Made by a program: the position numbers and the translations under genes
The notes under the pieces: generated by a model
Databases searched by the model: none
What the model saw: only the letters and a program-made list of their open reading frames with translations
Told to the model about the DNA's origin: nothing
NCBI GenBank assembly: GCA_021399445.1
Contig: JAJTUQ010000001.1
Span: 7,316,001 to 7,380,000, forward strand
Reading direction: 5' to 3'
Length of the DNA: 64,000 nt
DNA from: Xylogone sp. PMI_703
Lineage: Eukaryota; Ascomycota; Leotiomycetes
In this document: one piece after another, positions 1 through 13,233 of the stretch
How positions within the stretch are numbered: the first letter of the stretch is position 1
How the letters are laid out: each line of letters begins with the position of its first letter

Positions 1-1227
1 CGTATGGCTTTGACTGGTTATGGACGATCCTATGAGCACGAACATTGCCTCGCTGGGCGAATCTCTTCCCGCAGAGCTCGCAAGAATATGGTCGCTCTCC
101 TGTATGGCGTCTTTCATGGGTCTATGTCCGAGTTAGCTAGTTGCATTTACAGTAGAAAGAGTGTGTAGAACATGCCTTGAGATTACCGAGTTGAGAGAAG
201 CTGCGGCCGCAGCCGGGTTCTTTGCATGGCTAATAACCGCCTGTTAGTAACTGTATTTGAACTATGCAAAGGAGGCGCATATGGCCCCAAAGTGGGAAGG
301 AATAGGGCTCACATATGGCTTCACGCCGGTATGAGCGCGTTCATGAATATCAAGATGAGTCTTCTGATAAAAACTCTTCTTGCATCCGGCAATGGTGCAT
401 TCATATCGTTTCCTTTGCTTGGTTCCAGTGGTCGTGGGATTGGCCTGAGAAGAAAATCCAAAATCGTGAGCCTTGCCTTTGTCCATGGTTCTCTGGGTGA
501 ATGAGGGATCACTCACCACAGGCGCAGCCTTCTCTTCGGGGACCGGCTGTTGATCGGTGTTCTTGGCCTTGGCCTGGATTGCTTTCATCAGGGTATCAAC
601 TTCCGTCTTGAATGTAACCTCTGAAGCTCCATCAATGGGCAGTGTCGGAGTGATGGTCTTGCCTCCAGGAATTGGCGAATGCGTGCTGGTGGTGGCAGCA
701 TTGGTGGTATTGGTGTTCATCCACGAGGGCTCTGGCTTGACTAAGGGGGGGGGAGTGTGAGCATGCGTCTCTTTCACGTATCCCGTGAGCGAATTCCGAA
801 GATATCCAACTCCCCGACTAGGCTCGAGATCTGTTCGCATATACTGAGGTGCAGGCCGTGGTTGCATGTATGAAGCCGTAGTGAATGTTCCTAGAGCCTG
901 AGAATCGTCTGCATAAGTAGACGGAGTGCTGAAGGAGGTTTGCATCATCGGATGTGGCACCGAGAGGATGCTACCGGTAGTCGCAGCCGTATACGGTAGA
1001 GAAGGCGCATACTGAGGAGCCGTGATGGTTCGTGAGAGCGAAGCCTGGGTGACAGCAGCAGCAGCTCTCGAGTCGTACCGGATCAGGCCTTGGATGTCCA
1101 TACTATACGGAGTGTAGACGGAATCGACTTGGGGACGAGGATTTTGCTCAGGCCACTGTCCCCAGGCCTGGCCTGGTGGTTGAGCAGTGACAGCCAGTTT
1201 TGCGGTCGTAGGTGGAGTCTTGCTCAT
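1..1227 (-). CDS. C2H2 zinc-finger transcription factor (Azf1-like), 3' end cut by window edge
   Basis: Probable nuclear DNA-binding regulator. Exons on the minus strand: 1227-313, 229-176 and 121-<1, at least 363 residues. The first ~255 residues are low-complexity, rich in Ser, Thr, Pro and Gln, as in activation regions. Three tandem fingers follow: C-x4-C-x12-H-x3-H (CTIAGC...HERAH), a second split by an intron (CKEPGC...HERRH) and a third (CELC...HRIVH), with TGERPY-type linkers. A further finger may lie beyond the edge. Intron 1 (230-312) is GT-AG with a TACTAAC branch point. Intron 2 (122-175) starts with GC instead of GT. The start is the first ATG of the long frame. The finger array resembles yeast Azf1-type factors; the exact orthologue is not certain. 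An exceptionally long gene-less region lies upstream. Confidence 0.85.
122..175 (-). other. GC-AG intron within the second zinc finger
   Basis: On the minus strand the exon ends CTCAAG and the intron begins GCATGT, has a GCTAAC branch-point-like box and ends ACATAG, 54 nt in all. Removing it joins NLK to THERRH and restores a perfect second finger and linker. No GT donor nearby preserves the frame. AAG|GCATGT fits the known strong consensus of GC donors. Confidence 0.8.
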
Positions 1228-3030
1228 GCAAGACTACCGAGAGCCGTTGTATAACACAGACCCGATGTATCAAGTGAGGCAGGAGGCAAGAATCCAGGAC
1301 CACTTATCTCCTAGACAGATGAAACCTGGAAGGATGGGTGACGTTCGTTTCAGGCGCACAGGAGGAAAAGCAGGGAGAGCAAGAGCAAGAGACCTAATGC
1401 TAGATATCCACCTGGAGAAGAAATGGGGAGACACTGAAGAAGAGGCCAGTTGAGGATGGAAAAGATATGGGGAAGGGGATCTTTAAGAAAAATCACGGCC
1501 GTCCAGGTACGTCAGCGTATTTTGTTGGTCGTTGGTGGTGGTCCGTTGGTGGAAGAGGTTCCCCGTCCGTCCGCTTACGTTGGCGATATATCCTTATTAT
1601 AATGCCGACTGAGAAAGTGGCAGGAAAGGGTCGTCTTGGGGGGACCCGTGTGTCACAAAAGCGAGCAAACCAGCTAAGAGCCAGCAGCGGCAGGGCCAGG
1701 AAAGTACCGGTATATCCGTTTTAAGATCGAGTCGAGCCAGGATGGGAAGTCGACTTGCAAGGTACTCTCGGAGATCAAGAGCACAGCAACAAGAGCAGGA
1801 ACGACGCAGCAAAAACGGGAGGCAGAACAGCAAAGGATATATGATGAATAGTCGAGGAGAATCGGTCGTAACAGTAGTTGCTGTTGTTTATGAAGAAGTT
1901 CTCCACAATATGTCAAGAAAGGGGAGGGGTTTCTTGCATACACATCCAGATCTGATCGGGGAGATCTCGAGCAGATGGAGACGCGGTAGCATTCATATAA
2001 AGATCAGAGATGTATGCTTGCCCTTTTCTGTTCCTCCTCCCCCCCACCACCGCACACCCGGCACGCACCAGGCCAGGGGTTCTTGGGCGTGCATCCTTGG
2101 GTCCCGAATGTGGCGCGGGATGTACAAATTGGCACGATGCGTGTGAGCAAGCAAAGCAAAAAAAAGGGCACGAGAGACCAGCGAGGAGACGACCGGGGGG
2201 GAAGGAATGGGCACCAAGCAAAGCCAGGAACAAGCGTCCGACAGGCGCCTGCCGCATAGTTCTACTGTGGTAGCTAGTCGAGCTAGTGTGCTGCGTACTG
2301 TGGTGCTCGCCGGGCGTGGTGCGTAGAGGGTATCTCAGGGTGTGCGTAGCAAAGGCTCACCAGCGTCCAATGGGCCCTGCTGCTTGGGCGAGCTGCGTGC
2401 TGGTGCTAGAGAGAGGAGCTTTTCCTGCGGCTTGCTTGTGGCTTTTCCTGGCCCTCTTCCTGCGCTCATGCAAACATCTGACATGGAAAGCCACGACCAG
2501 CGAGACCAGGGCTTCCGCGGCCCAAGTCAAGCTAGACAAGGGTCCTGTCTAACCCCCCGTTCCCTGTTTGCCCTGCCCTTGCCGGGGATCTGGTTGACGA
2601 GAGGAGGGGGGTGGATATTTGGTGACAGGCCGCTGTCAAAAAGGAAAGAAAAACAGACATGGAGCTAACGCGAGGTGTATTTTTATACGCGGTCCGCTTC
2701 CTGCGGCACGCAGCGACGTCGGGTCTGGCTTGCGGTAGGCCCTGGTCCGGGGATCCATTCATGCCAGATTGCCCCCCTCGTCCATGCCCCGGTCTCGGTA
2801 TTTAGGAGCTTGGCCTCGGCTGCCCTGGGCGTGCGTCCTGGATGGGCCGGCTAGTCTGGGCTGCCCCTTCCCCCTCCCCCATTCCACCCCAGCGTCACCG
2901 TAACTGCAATCTGTCAGGAAACACGTGCCCCCAGCCCAGTGACGCGCATCGAATGAACCCTCACCGCAAGCAATTGTACAGCTGCGCTACAGTACAGTCC
3001 CGCTCTCCGGGCGACGGCTGCGGGTTCGCA

Positions 3031-3067
3031 GGTTAGGTTAGGGTACGGTACAGGTACAGTACCGTAC
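3031..3067. repeat. Inverted repeat next to two telomere-like units
   Basis: Positions 3043-3067 form an inverted repeat with 9-nt arms GTACGGTAC and GTACCGTAC around a 7-nt loop. Immediately before it stands GGTTAGGTTAGGG, two units resembling the fungal telomere repeat TTAGGG. The arms are also two copies of the TACGGTA word that recurs in this block. Confidence 0.7.
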
Positions 3068-6000
3068 AAACCTCGCAGCCCGAGGCGAGTGCCGCGTCCT
3101 CTCGAGTCCCATGACGACGCCTGCCCTGGGGAGGGGACCATCGACTGGTACAGTCAAGCAAACTAATCACCAAATCAATCCACCCGGGCGCTGCCAACAA
3201 GAAGAATGCGAGAACCGAATCGCTCGGTGCCGGGGGGCGTGTGAGAGGATTCTTTGGGGCTTCTCCTTTGGGCAGGAAGTCGAAGGGCAAGAGGGCGTGA
3301 GGCAGCGAGGCTACTGTAGCTCGAGAGTTAAGAGAGAAAGAGAGAAAGAGGTAGTGGTGGTGGTGGTGGGCTGGGGCTTCGATAGGGCTTCTTCTTCTGC
3401 TTCTTCTGGCACGGGCAACACGGGGAATGGGGGTTCTCGCAAAAGCTTTTTGCTGGTCTGCTTGCTCTGTCATCTTGCTGCCCTTTCGGAGAAAGACCCT
3501 CGTGCGGTACGGTCCTTGCCCTGGGGCGCGATCCTCGAGCTACGGTACGGCTGCGAAGGGAACCCAAGGCCCGAGGCTTCTGTGCGTGTGCATGCTGCCA
3601 GTGCTGCGAAAGCTTTTCTTCCTGCCTGAGCACTGCTGTACTGCAACTGTAAATGTAACTGTAGCTGACTCTGACTACGACTGCAACTTGCGATGTGCGA
3701 CGACGCTTAACTACCACAGTAGCAACCCTATTCGGCATGCTGATATCTCGATTTGTCACCGCGCGTGCGAGAACAGAGGAGAGCAAGAGAGGCGTCTTCT
3801 TCGTCGTCCTGTCTGATGGCAGGGAACCGGGATGCTGGGAAATCTGGAACATGGGCCAGCGGCAGCTTCCTGCGGGAGGGCGAGGAAGGGAGGAGGGGGG
3901 AAATGCAAGCCCGCATCCACGCTGCATCCACTGCATCCACTGCAATCCACACCACACTATCACACACCACACGATCACATTTTGCCCATCAATTCGGTGT
4001 CTGCGCTTCTGCTGCTCTGCTCCTCATCTACTCCACTCCTACCGTCATCAGCCCAGGGCATTGTCCCAGTTATGATAGCGGTTGCAGCAGGCCGTGCTGC
4101 GCTTCGCTGCGAGCTTACCTGCGTGCCTTCTTTGCGCCTGTGGGGGAAGTCTGGCGGCCGGAAGACGTCAAATCAGTGAGCAGAGAGGGGTTCCGTGGCT
4201 GGTGGTTGGTCGTTTTGGTTTGCTGGTACGTGCTGGATTGTTTGAGGCAACGAATGCCAGTCGATCGAATCTCTTGTCTGGCTGGTCCTTTGAAGCAAAA
4301 GCTTCGAATTGGATCAAATCAATATTTTATTAATCTTAGTTCGTGTGCAAACTGTGGAATCGGAGATTGGCATCGCCAGCGTTCCATTGTTTCCCTTCCG
4401 ATCTTCTGCTGGGAAGCAGATACACGGTAGCACCCAGAAACCCGAATGACACAAAAGCCTACCAGTTGGACCAGGGAGAAGGGCCAGACCAGGTTGACAC
4501 CAATGTTTCGCTTTCCTGCCAACCCTCCCAAGCTCCATCTGCCAGAACATCTGGAGCCCCCCTGCTCATGGATCTGGGATCTATTCTTTGTAGACACCAC
4601 CCAAAGAGAACTCGGTTATAAGATTCCAGATACGGCCTTAACCTCATCGGCCGGCTTGTCTTGGTCCATCTCTTCTCCCCGACAGGGCGAGTGACGACGG
4701 GCCCAGCACAGCCGGTGCAGACAGGAACCCAGAACAGCTGTGCGCGCGCAGCCAAATAAGGGTTATGCTGCAGCACTGTAGTCAGCATGTAAGTAAGAAC
4801 GGGCGATCCGCTACTAGAGCGAAACCACGGTATGTAGGCGCGAAAGTGAGGCGTGAGGCGTTGAAGCGTACCAGAGGCAGACCGGCGAATACACAACAGT
4901 CAAATACGACGAATAGAAATAATTCGTGCCCACAAAGGGCGTTGTGAACGGTGCAAGATCCCTTTCATGCGTGGGGGAAAGGAGAGGCTGCGAGTGAGTG
5001 AAGAGCGTATGTGAGTTGTGCGTGAGCAAATGTGAGTTGAGTGTGTGCGAGCAAGTGGGTGTGTCTGGGTCTGTGATCTGGAGCGGTTGACGTGACGCAA
5101 AGAGATTTCATAACTACGTGGTAGGCGGGCGGTAGGCAGGATTAGGCGTGCGGGTTGGTGGGCTCGAGGCTGTAAGCTGTAAGGCAGGCGGTCCTGACAG
5201 CCCCCGTGCAGCAGCAAACCAGCGCTGGAGAGATAAAGTACAGCAAGCACCTTTGACGCAACCGCTTCACACCGCTCCCCGGGGGGCAATCGCTCAATGA
5301 CGCTGGGCGTATAGCATAGGCGTTAATGATGACTCGATTGAATGTGCTGATGGTTACTTGGAGCTGCCAGAACCCAAACTTCTCCGGCACCAGAACGGCC
5401 AGCAAAGCTGCCCCCCCAGAGCCGTGAGGCGGGAGGGCGATGAAGGGCATCAGGGCATCAGGGACATCTAGGGCATGCGGGAATGGGAATGGCTTTCAGT
5501 GGAGCGTGGGCAACGGACGCCCCGAGCTGGCATACCCAATACGTGCCCGCGCTCACTGTCTCGTGGTCGCCAGAAGTCCCTGCTCGGCTTGGCTGGCTCT
5601 CTCTCTCTCCCACCTTCATCCCCCCAAACCCACTGACGCCATCCATCATCCGTGGGTTGGAGCAAGCAACCGCAAGCTTCTCTCGAATCTCACGCTCTCT
5701 ATCGTGCCTTGTAGCCGTTGTAATCCCACCCACGTGTCCCCCCGCCCTCCCCATGCCGGCCTGGGTCGACCTGCTTCAAACGGGCATTAGAGCTCGTGAG
5801 GGTATCCAGGATGCCAACAGGAGCTTCCGTCGGGTCCAGGACTACCGTACCTCCCTCCCTCCAGTACCCGTACCGTAGTTTCTTCGGTTGGTGCTACGGA
5901 GTCCCATGTCCCATTAGAGAAATGCCGAGTCCGAAATGCTGATGATGCTGTGCTGCTGTTCTGTCGCTTCGGCTGTGCTGCGACGTCCTGCGGGACTCGG

Positions 6001-9000
6001 GATTCGGCGCCTGGCGCCAGGCACCACGGGACCCAGCCAGAGGGTCAGATTTAGGTCCTGCTTTAGGAAGCGTCAGCATTCTCTTTCGGCCCAATCGCTA
6101 ATCACATACGGGGGATCGTACAGACCTGACAGATAAACTAGAAAGATTAGATCCTGATATCGCTGTCTCTCTCGCTCACCCACTCGGTCTCGTTCAGTCC
6201 ACTCTCTCGCTGCCATTTTGTTACTGGTCACTTTTCCCCTCCGTTGAGTACGAAGATACAATATGACAGATCACGGCCTTCCAGCAATCTGGTGGCCATT
6301 TTCAGTCCTCAAGGTGGAAGGAAAAACATGCGTCCACCACAATGCTACAGCAGAGACAGGACCAGGGCTGCACATGAATTGCCGGTCGCTTCAGGATGAT
6401 GCCTGTTCGGGCAATTCAGCTCTCCGCAGTCTTGGGTTCGCGCAGTGAAATGTGAGAGACGATAGATTCTTGCCATGCCACCGATGATATGATGGAAGCA
6501 CACTCTTGCCTCCACTAGTGTGGTCATACCCAGATCAGCGATCGATGTGCCACAGTAGCTCCTGCAAGGGCATCCCCGAGTCCGAGCACTCGGTCGTTGC
6601 AGTCAGTGGCGGTGGACTTCTTACACAAACTACGTACTCGTAGGGGTATTTCCAGCGTTGTCTCCATGGCTACCTGAGGTTTTAGAAGAGGATGAGTCAA
6701 GCTCTGCGACACAAACAGCTCCTTCGTTGTTTGTACGTTGCTTGTACGACTGTAACGATGCCGGCACGCGTTCGGGCCGGAGCCAGCCTCCGGAACGGAA
6801 TTCCCATCTGCAACCAACCGCCAAACCTAAAATCCCATTTTGCAGCTCTGGGAAATAAACTAGTGGTCCAGCTTGGTCGATGTTCTACAGCACGAGCTAT
6901 CTAACTACTGCGATGTCTAAACATCGTGCATGATCTCCAACGCACCAACCACAGGCTATTTGGGGAGGGGCCCAAACTCCCCCAACATCAATCGCAACAC
7001 ACTCGTGGTGCAATTATCTACGCCCGCGCATGGACAGTGCGAGCTTGGACCCAGGGGAAACGTCTGTAGGGGCCTGGTATCCAGTGTTCTGGAGCGGAAT
7101 AAGAAAATAAAAAACCAACCCAGATATGTTAGACTGACAAATTCGTCGTACTGCAACCCCTCCAGAGGATCTGCCACGGAGATACAAGTATCAAACATCA
7201 CAGCTCGGAGATGAATATCACTAGTTTGCCACCCCATCATAACCATTTGACTGTCATCACGGCCATCTTTTAGAAGATCTATCACTTCTCACATTCCAAC
7301 TACAATCCTGAAATCTTGCTAAGAGATTACTGAGACGCCTGTAGCGCTGAAAGGACTCGTCCACTAAAGCACCCAGCTAACCAAACTAAATGCTTCAGCC
7401 TTCAAGAGACCAGTTAGTCCATTTAGAGTTAACCTCGACCCAAGAAATCTTGCGTCGTCTAGTGAAACCCACTTTTCCGGATCACCTCTACCAATGTCAT
7501 TCCAGTTCGACGGGCTGGACAAGCGGATGCAGCCGCAAGACTACCGCCGAGCGAAACGCCCCTCATCTCACATCCCCTCTCCTGCAGGATCTACACAAAG
7601 CCCCTTGTGGAAGATGCACCAGACGGGGCTGAAGTTAGAAGTTAAATTATACGCAGGAGCAGGGAGGCACAGGGAAGGCTTACCAGACGAATGCGGTATT
7701 CCGTGATGGTGATCGCTTCGCCTCTGTTGTACAGTCCACCTGAAACGGCTGCGTCTGGCGCTTGAAAAGGACTGACAAAGCAGCCGGGGTCGAGACAGAC
7801 AGAGGGGAAGCTTCAGTGTTCGGGGAGATACTTGAGATACCCTTGGAATGGAGAGGCACTACCTCGTGCTTGCCGCGTTTTCCTGCTGTCTATGTTGTCA
7901 TCGAGAGTGTACATCGGTAGTGATCCACTGCATGATTACATAGGCCAATGAAGATGTACATACTGCACATCTCAGGGGATCGGTCCCGTGACGGAGTTAA
8001 AATATATGTAGGCAGATTACTATTCAGAGAGAGACAAGAGTCACAAGATAAGCCACATATGCGCGCAGGCAATAATACACGGAGATATGAGAAAGCTCCA
8101 TGGAATTTGCTTGTCTCGATCAAATAACGAGCGCCTCTTTTCTCAGAAATCGAGATTTCCTCTGAACAATTCACCATTCTCCGAGTAAAAACCCGTCCAA
8201 TCTTAAAATTCGAACAATTACCAGAATGCCACAATAATTTATCCCATTGAGCAAGCTAAGACAAGGAAAGAAAAAGAAAAGAAATAAAATTCGAGACACG
8301 ATTCCCCAACACGCGCAATCCAAGACAGTATCCACCAATGTGCATGATCTTGAATTGAGAAAAAAAGAAGAATTCGTGGGAATCGAGCTTTGATTCAAAT
8401 TCGCCCTGTAATCTATCTCCCTTTCCCCGCGTTTAACCACAGACAAAACAACCACAGATTCGGGTATCTCACACATGATCAATTGCAGCACGACGCAGTT
8501 AACTACAATACGACGTTACCCCATCGCGCGCCGCGCTGCAAGTACCACACCTTAACCACGCACATCTGTAAACTCCAGAAACACATCCCAATAGCAATCC
8601 TAATAGCAATACCAGTATTAGTAGTCCACTCCAATCCAATACGCTACGATACGCTACGCTCCAACCGCGCCGCCAACAATCTGGATGGGAAATCCCTAAA
8701 AAAAGCAAAATAGCACAACCAACAACCCCCCCCTGGGCGATTCCCACCTACCGGATCCCAAGCCCACAGATCCCCACCCCCTGCTCCCGTTGGGGGCGGC
8801 CTCCAGATCTGTGTGACAGCCCCCATCCCCATCTGCAGAAATCATGGGAATCTGGGCCATACAGCGGGTTAGAGAGTGCACAGGATGGGGGGTGTTACGG
8901 TATTATTCGTCAGCATGGGAAATGCGAGCCCTCATTGGGCTTACCGTAGTCCTAGGAGCGCAGGGCTGCGGCAGTGGTTGCTGTGGGTGCTAGGCGGTGA

Positions 9001-12000
9001 GATCTGGGAGGATATCTCGTGTGCGATACGGGTACTGTACTGTGACCTACTACATCGATCTATGGATTGTATTGTATTGTCCTGTGTGCGAAAACTGAGA
9101 TGCTGATGCTGATGCTGATGTTACTACTACTGTACTGTACAGGACTTAGCTCTCTCGCAGTGGAGCTTGCAAAGGACAGGTTTTGACATGAAGCAGCATT
9201 TGCCCTAAGCAGTTAAACCCATCCCTTTCCAATTTCTCTCAAAAATTATCGAATCCGGAAAACGCTAAATTGGCCCCTTTTTCCCTATTCGTATCTATCT
9301 ATTCATAGGTCCATCGATCTAATTAGTTAGTTCTGCTACGAAACAAACCTCAGAAACTCTAAAACTCTAAAACCTTTCCTCCCGCGATCGCGATGCTCAC
9401 TTTCCTCGTTCGGGGCCCCCGTGCGTCGTGTAATACGGTAGTGTGGAAACTTCGGAATATATTCTTCCCAATCACTCTTCTCCATCTTTACACTCTCTAC
9501 ACCACACTACCGTAATATCATTGCACTGACTGTACACTAATTAAAGTTTCCAGATATCTGCTCGATGGTTACACACACACACGCACACATGCACAGTTGT
9601 GGACGGCTCTCTCCAGTCACGTTTCGCCTTACTTTTTTTGTTGAGCTCCCCGTACTGGCTTCGTCCACTTCCTTTCGCGCTCAACGTGCCGTTCTGGATT
9701 TCTCGCTGTGACCCACTCCCTTGGGTTGCCGTCCACCTTAATCCTTAGCCTTGTGTCTTGGGGATGTTGGACGCCAAGGGGCGGATGGGCTTTCCGGCCG
9801 CGATCGTGCATGAATGGTGGCCGCCGCGATGTCACATTATAAATTTTGTTTTTCTGGTTCTGTTTTTGGATTTTATATCAGATGCGATACTTTATCGCTT
9901 GTGCGAGATTGAAGGTGAGGGGTTGTTCTGTGGCTGTGGCTGCTGCTGTTGTTGTTGTTGAATACGACTGTTGGCGCGAAGGGTTGGACTCTACTGGACT
10001 GTGCCACTGCTTGTATCACTTAGCTAAGAGACAAGGCTGCACTTCTGCGCTGGATATCTCCTACCGAAGCAGAAAGCTTGGGTCGAGAATCTGTACTGTA
10101 GGAATTAGATGTGACGCTGTAGCGTATCGCTCGTTCCCCTATGAGCACATCTTACTTAATTGCAGAAAATATACCCTCCGATCCGATGTGCTGAGTTCTG
10201 GAAGGGCCCGTATTGCACCCCAGCGTCACAATATGATGTGCCAATCCCATCGCCCAAGACCACACCGCACAAAAGGAGCAGGGCGAAGATCGCACTGACG
10301 AGTTGAGGCATTACCTAAGAGGACCCTAGCGGCCATCAGAAAAGGGGAAGGGGACGAGTGACAAACAGTCAAACCTCTAAGCTGTCCGTGGAGACCCGGG
10401 GATGTGGTCCCAGAGATCTAGATAACCATCTGACTGTATCACCCAAGCAATCGCTGTAAACGCAAAATTATGTGCATCAAGAAAAGAAAATGCACCGCCC
10501 CCCAAGGCGAGTCAGTTCATCTCACTTGGTGGGCCTTTTTTCTACCTCCTTCGATTTCGATTTCTGACAAGTCAATAACTGAGGGTTCAAGAGGAGCGCA
10601 TCAGTATCGCGTCCAGACCCAGGCGAAACGAAGGAATTGGAGCAGCTGGAAACTGCACCGTATCAGTGTTTTGTTTGGAATCACCAGCAGGGCCCTAGTT
10701 TGCGAGATGCCGGTTGAGCCAGGGGATGCGAGGGTGCCAAGGACGTTGCAGGCATTTCCAGGCATTTCCCATTTGCGAAGAATGGTCGTCGTGACAAGAT
10801 ATTCAGGGGTATCCCGGAGCCTGCAGGCGCACTAACGGCGGGGGTCGCGGAAGTTCCCAATGTGGACGGGGATCATGGCTCTGCAGGGCGTCTGCGGAGG
10901 GCCGTCCCAGTGGTGTGGTTCTGACAAGGGCGATCCCCCGGAGGCTCCAGGGAAATGCTCGAATGTGAAGAAAAGTCGCCAGCCAAGCGACCGCCAGAGC
11001 GCGCCGTCCAAGCAAACCGTCGCTCGGGGAAGGCTGGATGCCAGCTCGGCTAAGTCGGTACGTGGATGAGCGAGACAACGACGGGGCCACGGGGGCATGG
11101 ACGGCTCCGTTACACAGCAGTTCTGCTTGAAGTTGCCTTGCGAGTCCCTCTGGCTACGTGCCGGACGCCATTTCATCCCTTCTTTCCCAACGGCGGAAGA
11201 GCGCAGCCGGATACGTTCTGTGTAGCCATCAGCTGCACTGCACTGTCATAACGTGCTTCAATATATTGTCGCGCCCTCTCAAAAGAGCCATATGGTCTGA
11301 GTTTGCCAGCAGGGTTAGGATGCTCATTCAATTTCATGCGAACACGTATGCACTGGCGCGCGTGAGTACCAAGTGTGGGCGTTGTGTCGCGTTGCATTTT
11401 CAGAATGGGACGGTGAAAAGAGAAGAAGCTCCGCGAGGACATCGCGATCCAGAATCCTCGCTCTCGGAGAATAATGACATGGCGGCGCGGAAGGAGACGA
11501 TGACATATGTGCGATGATGATACCGTGAAAGGGAGAGAGTTTCGTATGACGGCCGGTACGACGACATGTGCAACACTCCATCTCACCACCGTGGAATGGA
11601 TCGCCAGGATGAGGCCTTGGGGCAGAGAGAACGCAGGAAGACGGTAAGGAAGCAAAAAGATACAAGGACGCCAGGGCGACCGGCAGGGCTGGGGCAGCCA
11701 ATGGCGGTCGATCAGGAACATTTATGACAGCATTCCCACGTTCGCCCTTTCCTCTATCTGCGGCTGCCACCGCCTTCCGGCGATCACGGCAGAGCAGGGA
11801 ATCGGACCCACGAGGTCACCGCTTAATTGAGTTTACTGTGCACAACAGTATCTCCACCGTCAGCTTCCAATCGTGGCATTTGCTGGCCCCAGAGGTTCCA
11901 GAAGCAGCGGACCTTCTCAAAGGGGCATCGTCGAATGCCCGCGGTGTGGCTGCCGTGACAGTGAAGTCGGGGGGTTATTTGTAGGCGTGGGGGCCATGGA

Positions 12001-13194
12001 AGGAATGGAAGCCGTAGAAGGAGCGTGGTGAGTGTGGCAGGGCAGGAGTTGGGGCCAGGGTTAATCCAGATTACCCCCGATGACTGTACGGAAGTACCCT
12101 CGCTGCCCCAAGCTGCCCTGCTGCTTCTTGGCGCGTTCTATGGGCCAGTCCGTCCGTACCGGTACCTGCTCTGCGGTAGATCCTTCCAGCCTGCTCATTT
12201 AGTCGGATATCAGGGGGTGGTGGTTCAACTGTGCCTGCCGTTGGTCAACGGATGATGCTCGTACGGTGTGGACTTACATCACCACCGGCTCCAGGGCAGC
12301 CAATTCTGACACCAGAAAAACGTCTTACGTGCGGTGAGCAGAAACAGTCCAGTCGTGGGAAGCATCTCCTCAACGTGTTAAGCAAACCAGATACTTGCTG
12401 AGACCTCGGTGCTCTGGAACGCCTGCTGCAAATAAACCCAGGGTGAGGGCTATCGCGCGCAGCCCACCGTCCTCGTGCTCTCTGGTTGCTGCAGCCAGTC
12501 GTGCCAGTCGTGCCAGTCAACGGGCGGCAGTGTCGTTGTTTCTCCAGCCTGTCTCAGCGCACAGTCGAGCCTGTGCAGGCGAAACCCACCGCAGCGGATT
12601 TTGATAGATCTGGGCCACAAGTTGCGGTGCGGGACCGTGGCAAACACCGTCGTTGTACAGTTACTCGACCAAAGCAGATCTCAATCTCACGACGAATTTA
12701 ACATTAAGAGCCACGGCTGTTCGAGAGGCTATCTGCTGTACCCCGCCAGGCGTGCATACTTTGGGAACTTTCCACGCGAGCAACCGAGGGGAGGCAGCAT
12801 CTGGCCCTCGAGGGCGCTCCTTCTCTCGATCTCTTTCCGGCCCAACCAACCAGCGGCCGCATTCGGCAGTTCCAGCAACCGCGATGTCTCTCCTGCTGTG
12901 CAGCACGATGGCGGCGTACGGTAGTCAATCTGGGTTTGGTTTCTCTTTCCTTTTTGCCGTTTGGACACCCCGGATTGATGTTTATTTTCCCTCCAACCGG
13001 ATCTCCAATTGCACGAGGTTAGTTGGAAGTTATTTTGGTATTGGACGAGACATACACGAGCCTTATCGTATAGCGATACGGGCCGCAGCACAGCTGTAGA
13101 GGCCCGCCTGTAGTGCGCATTTGGCTGCTGTCATACCCCGCTAGAGCTGCCACTAAAGGCGCCGCCAACCATCACTAACTCTCCACCAACACTC

Positions 13195-13233
13195 CACTAA
13201 CCTCCCACTAACCTCCCACTAAACTCCCGCTAA
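13195..13233. repeat. Tandem 11-bp repeat, CACTAACCTCC type
   Basis: The motif CACTAA/CGCTAA starts at 13195, 13206, 13217 and 13228, an exact 11-bp spacing with CCTCC spacers that drift in the last unit. Further CACTAA or CGCTAA copies flank it at irregular spacing from about 13151 to 13287. It is non-coding. The period is close to one helical turn, so the copies lie on roughly one face of the DNA. Confidence 0.75.

Noticed and set aside
3031..3044. Telomere or internal telomere array
   Set aside because: Only about two TTAGG(G) units; too few for a telomeric tract, kept only as a motif.
3328..4430. Open frames of 216 codons (minus, 3328-3978) and 225 codons (plus, 3753-4430)
   Set aside because: They overlap on opposite strands, are rich in Arg/Ser/Pro/Cys, contain repeats such as HPLHPLQ, and show no domain; GC-rich DNA gives such frames by chance.
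11173..11770. Minus-strand frames of 182 and 148 codons
   Set aside because: They overlap each other in different frames, have no recognisable similarity and lie in the low-complexity gene-less block.
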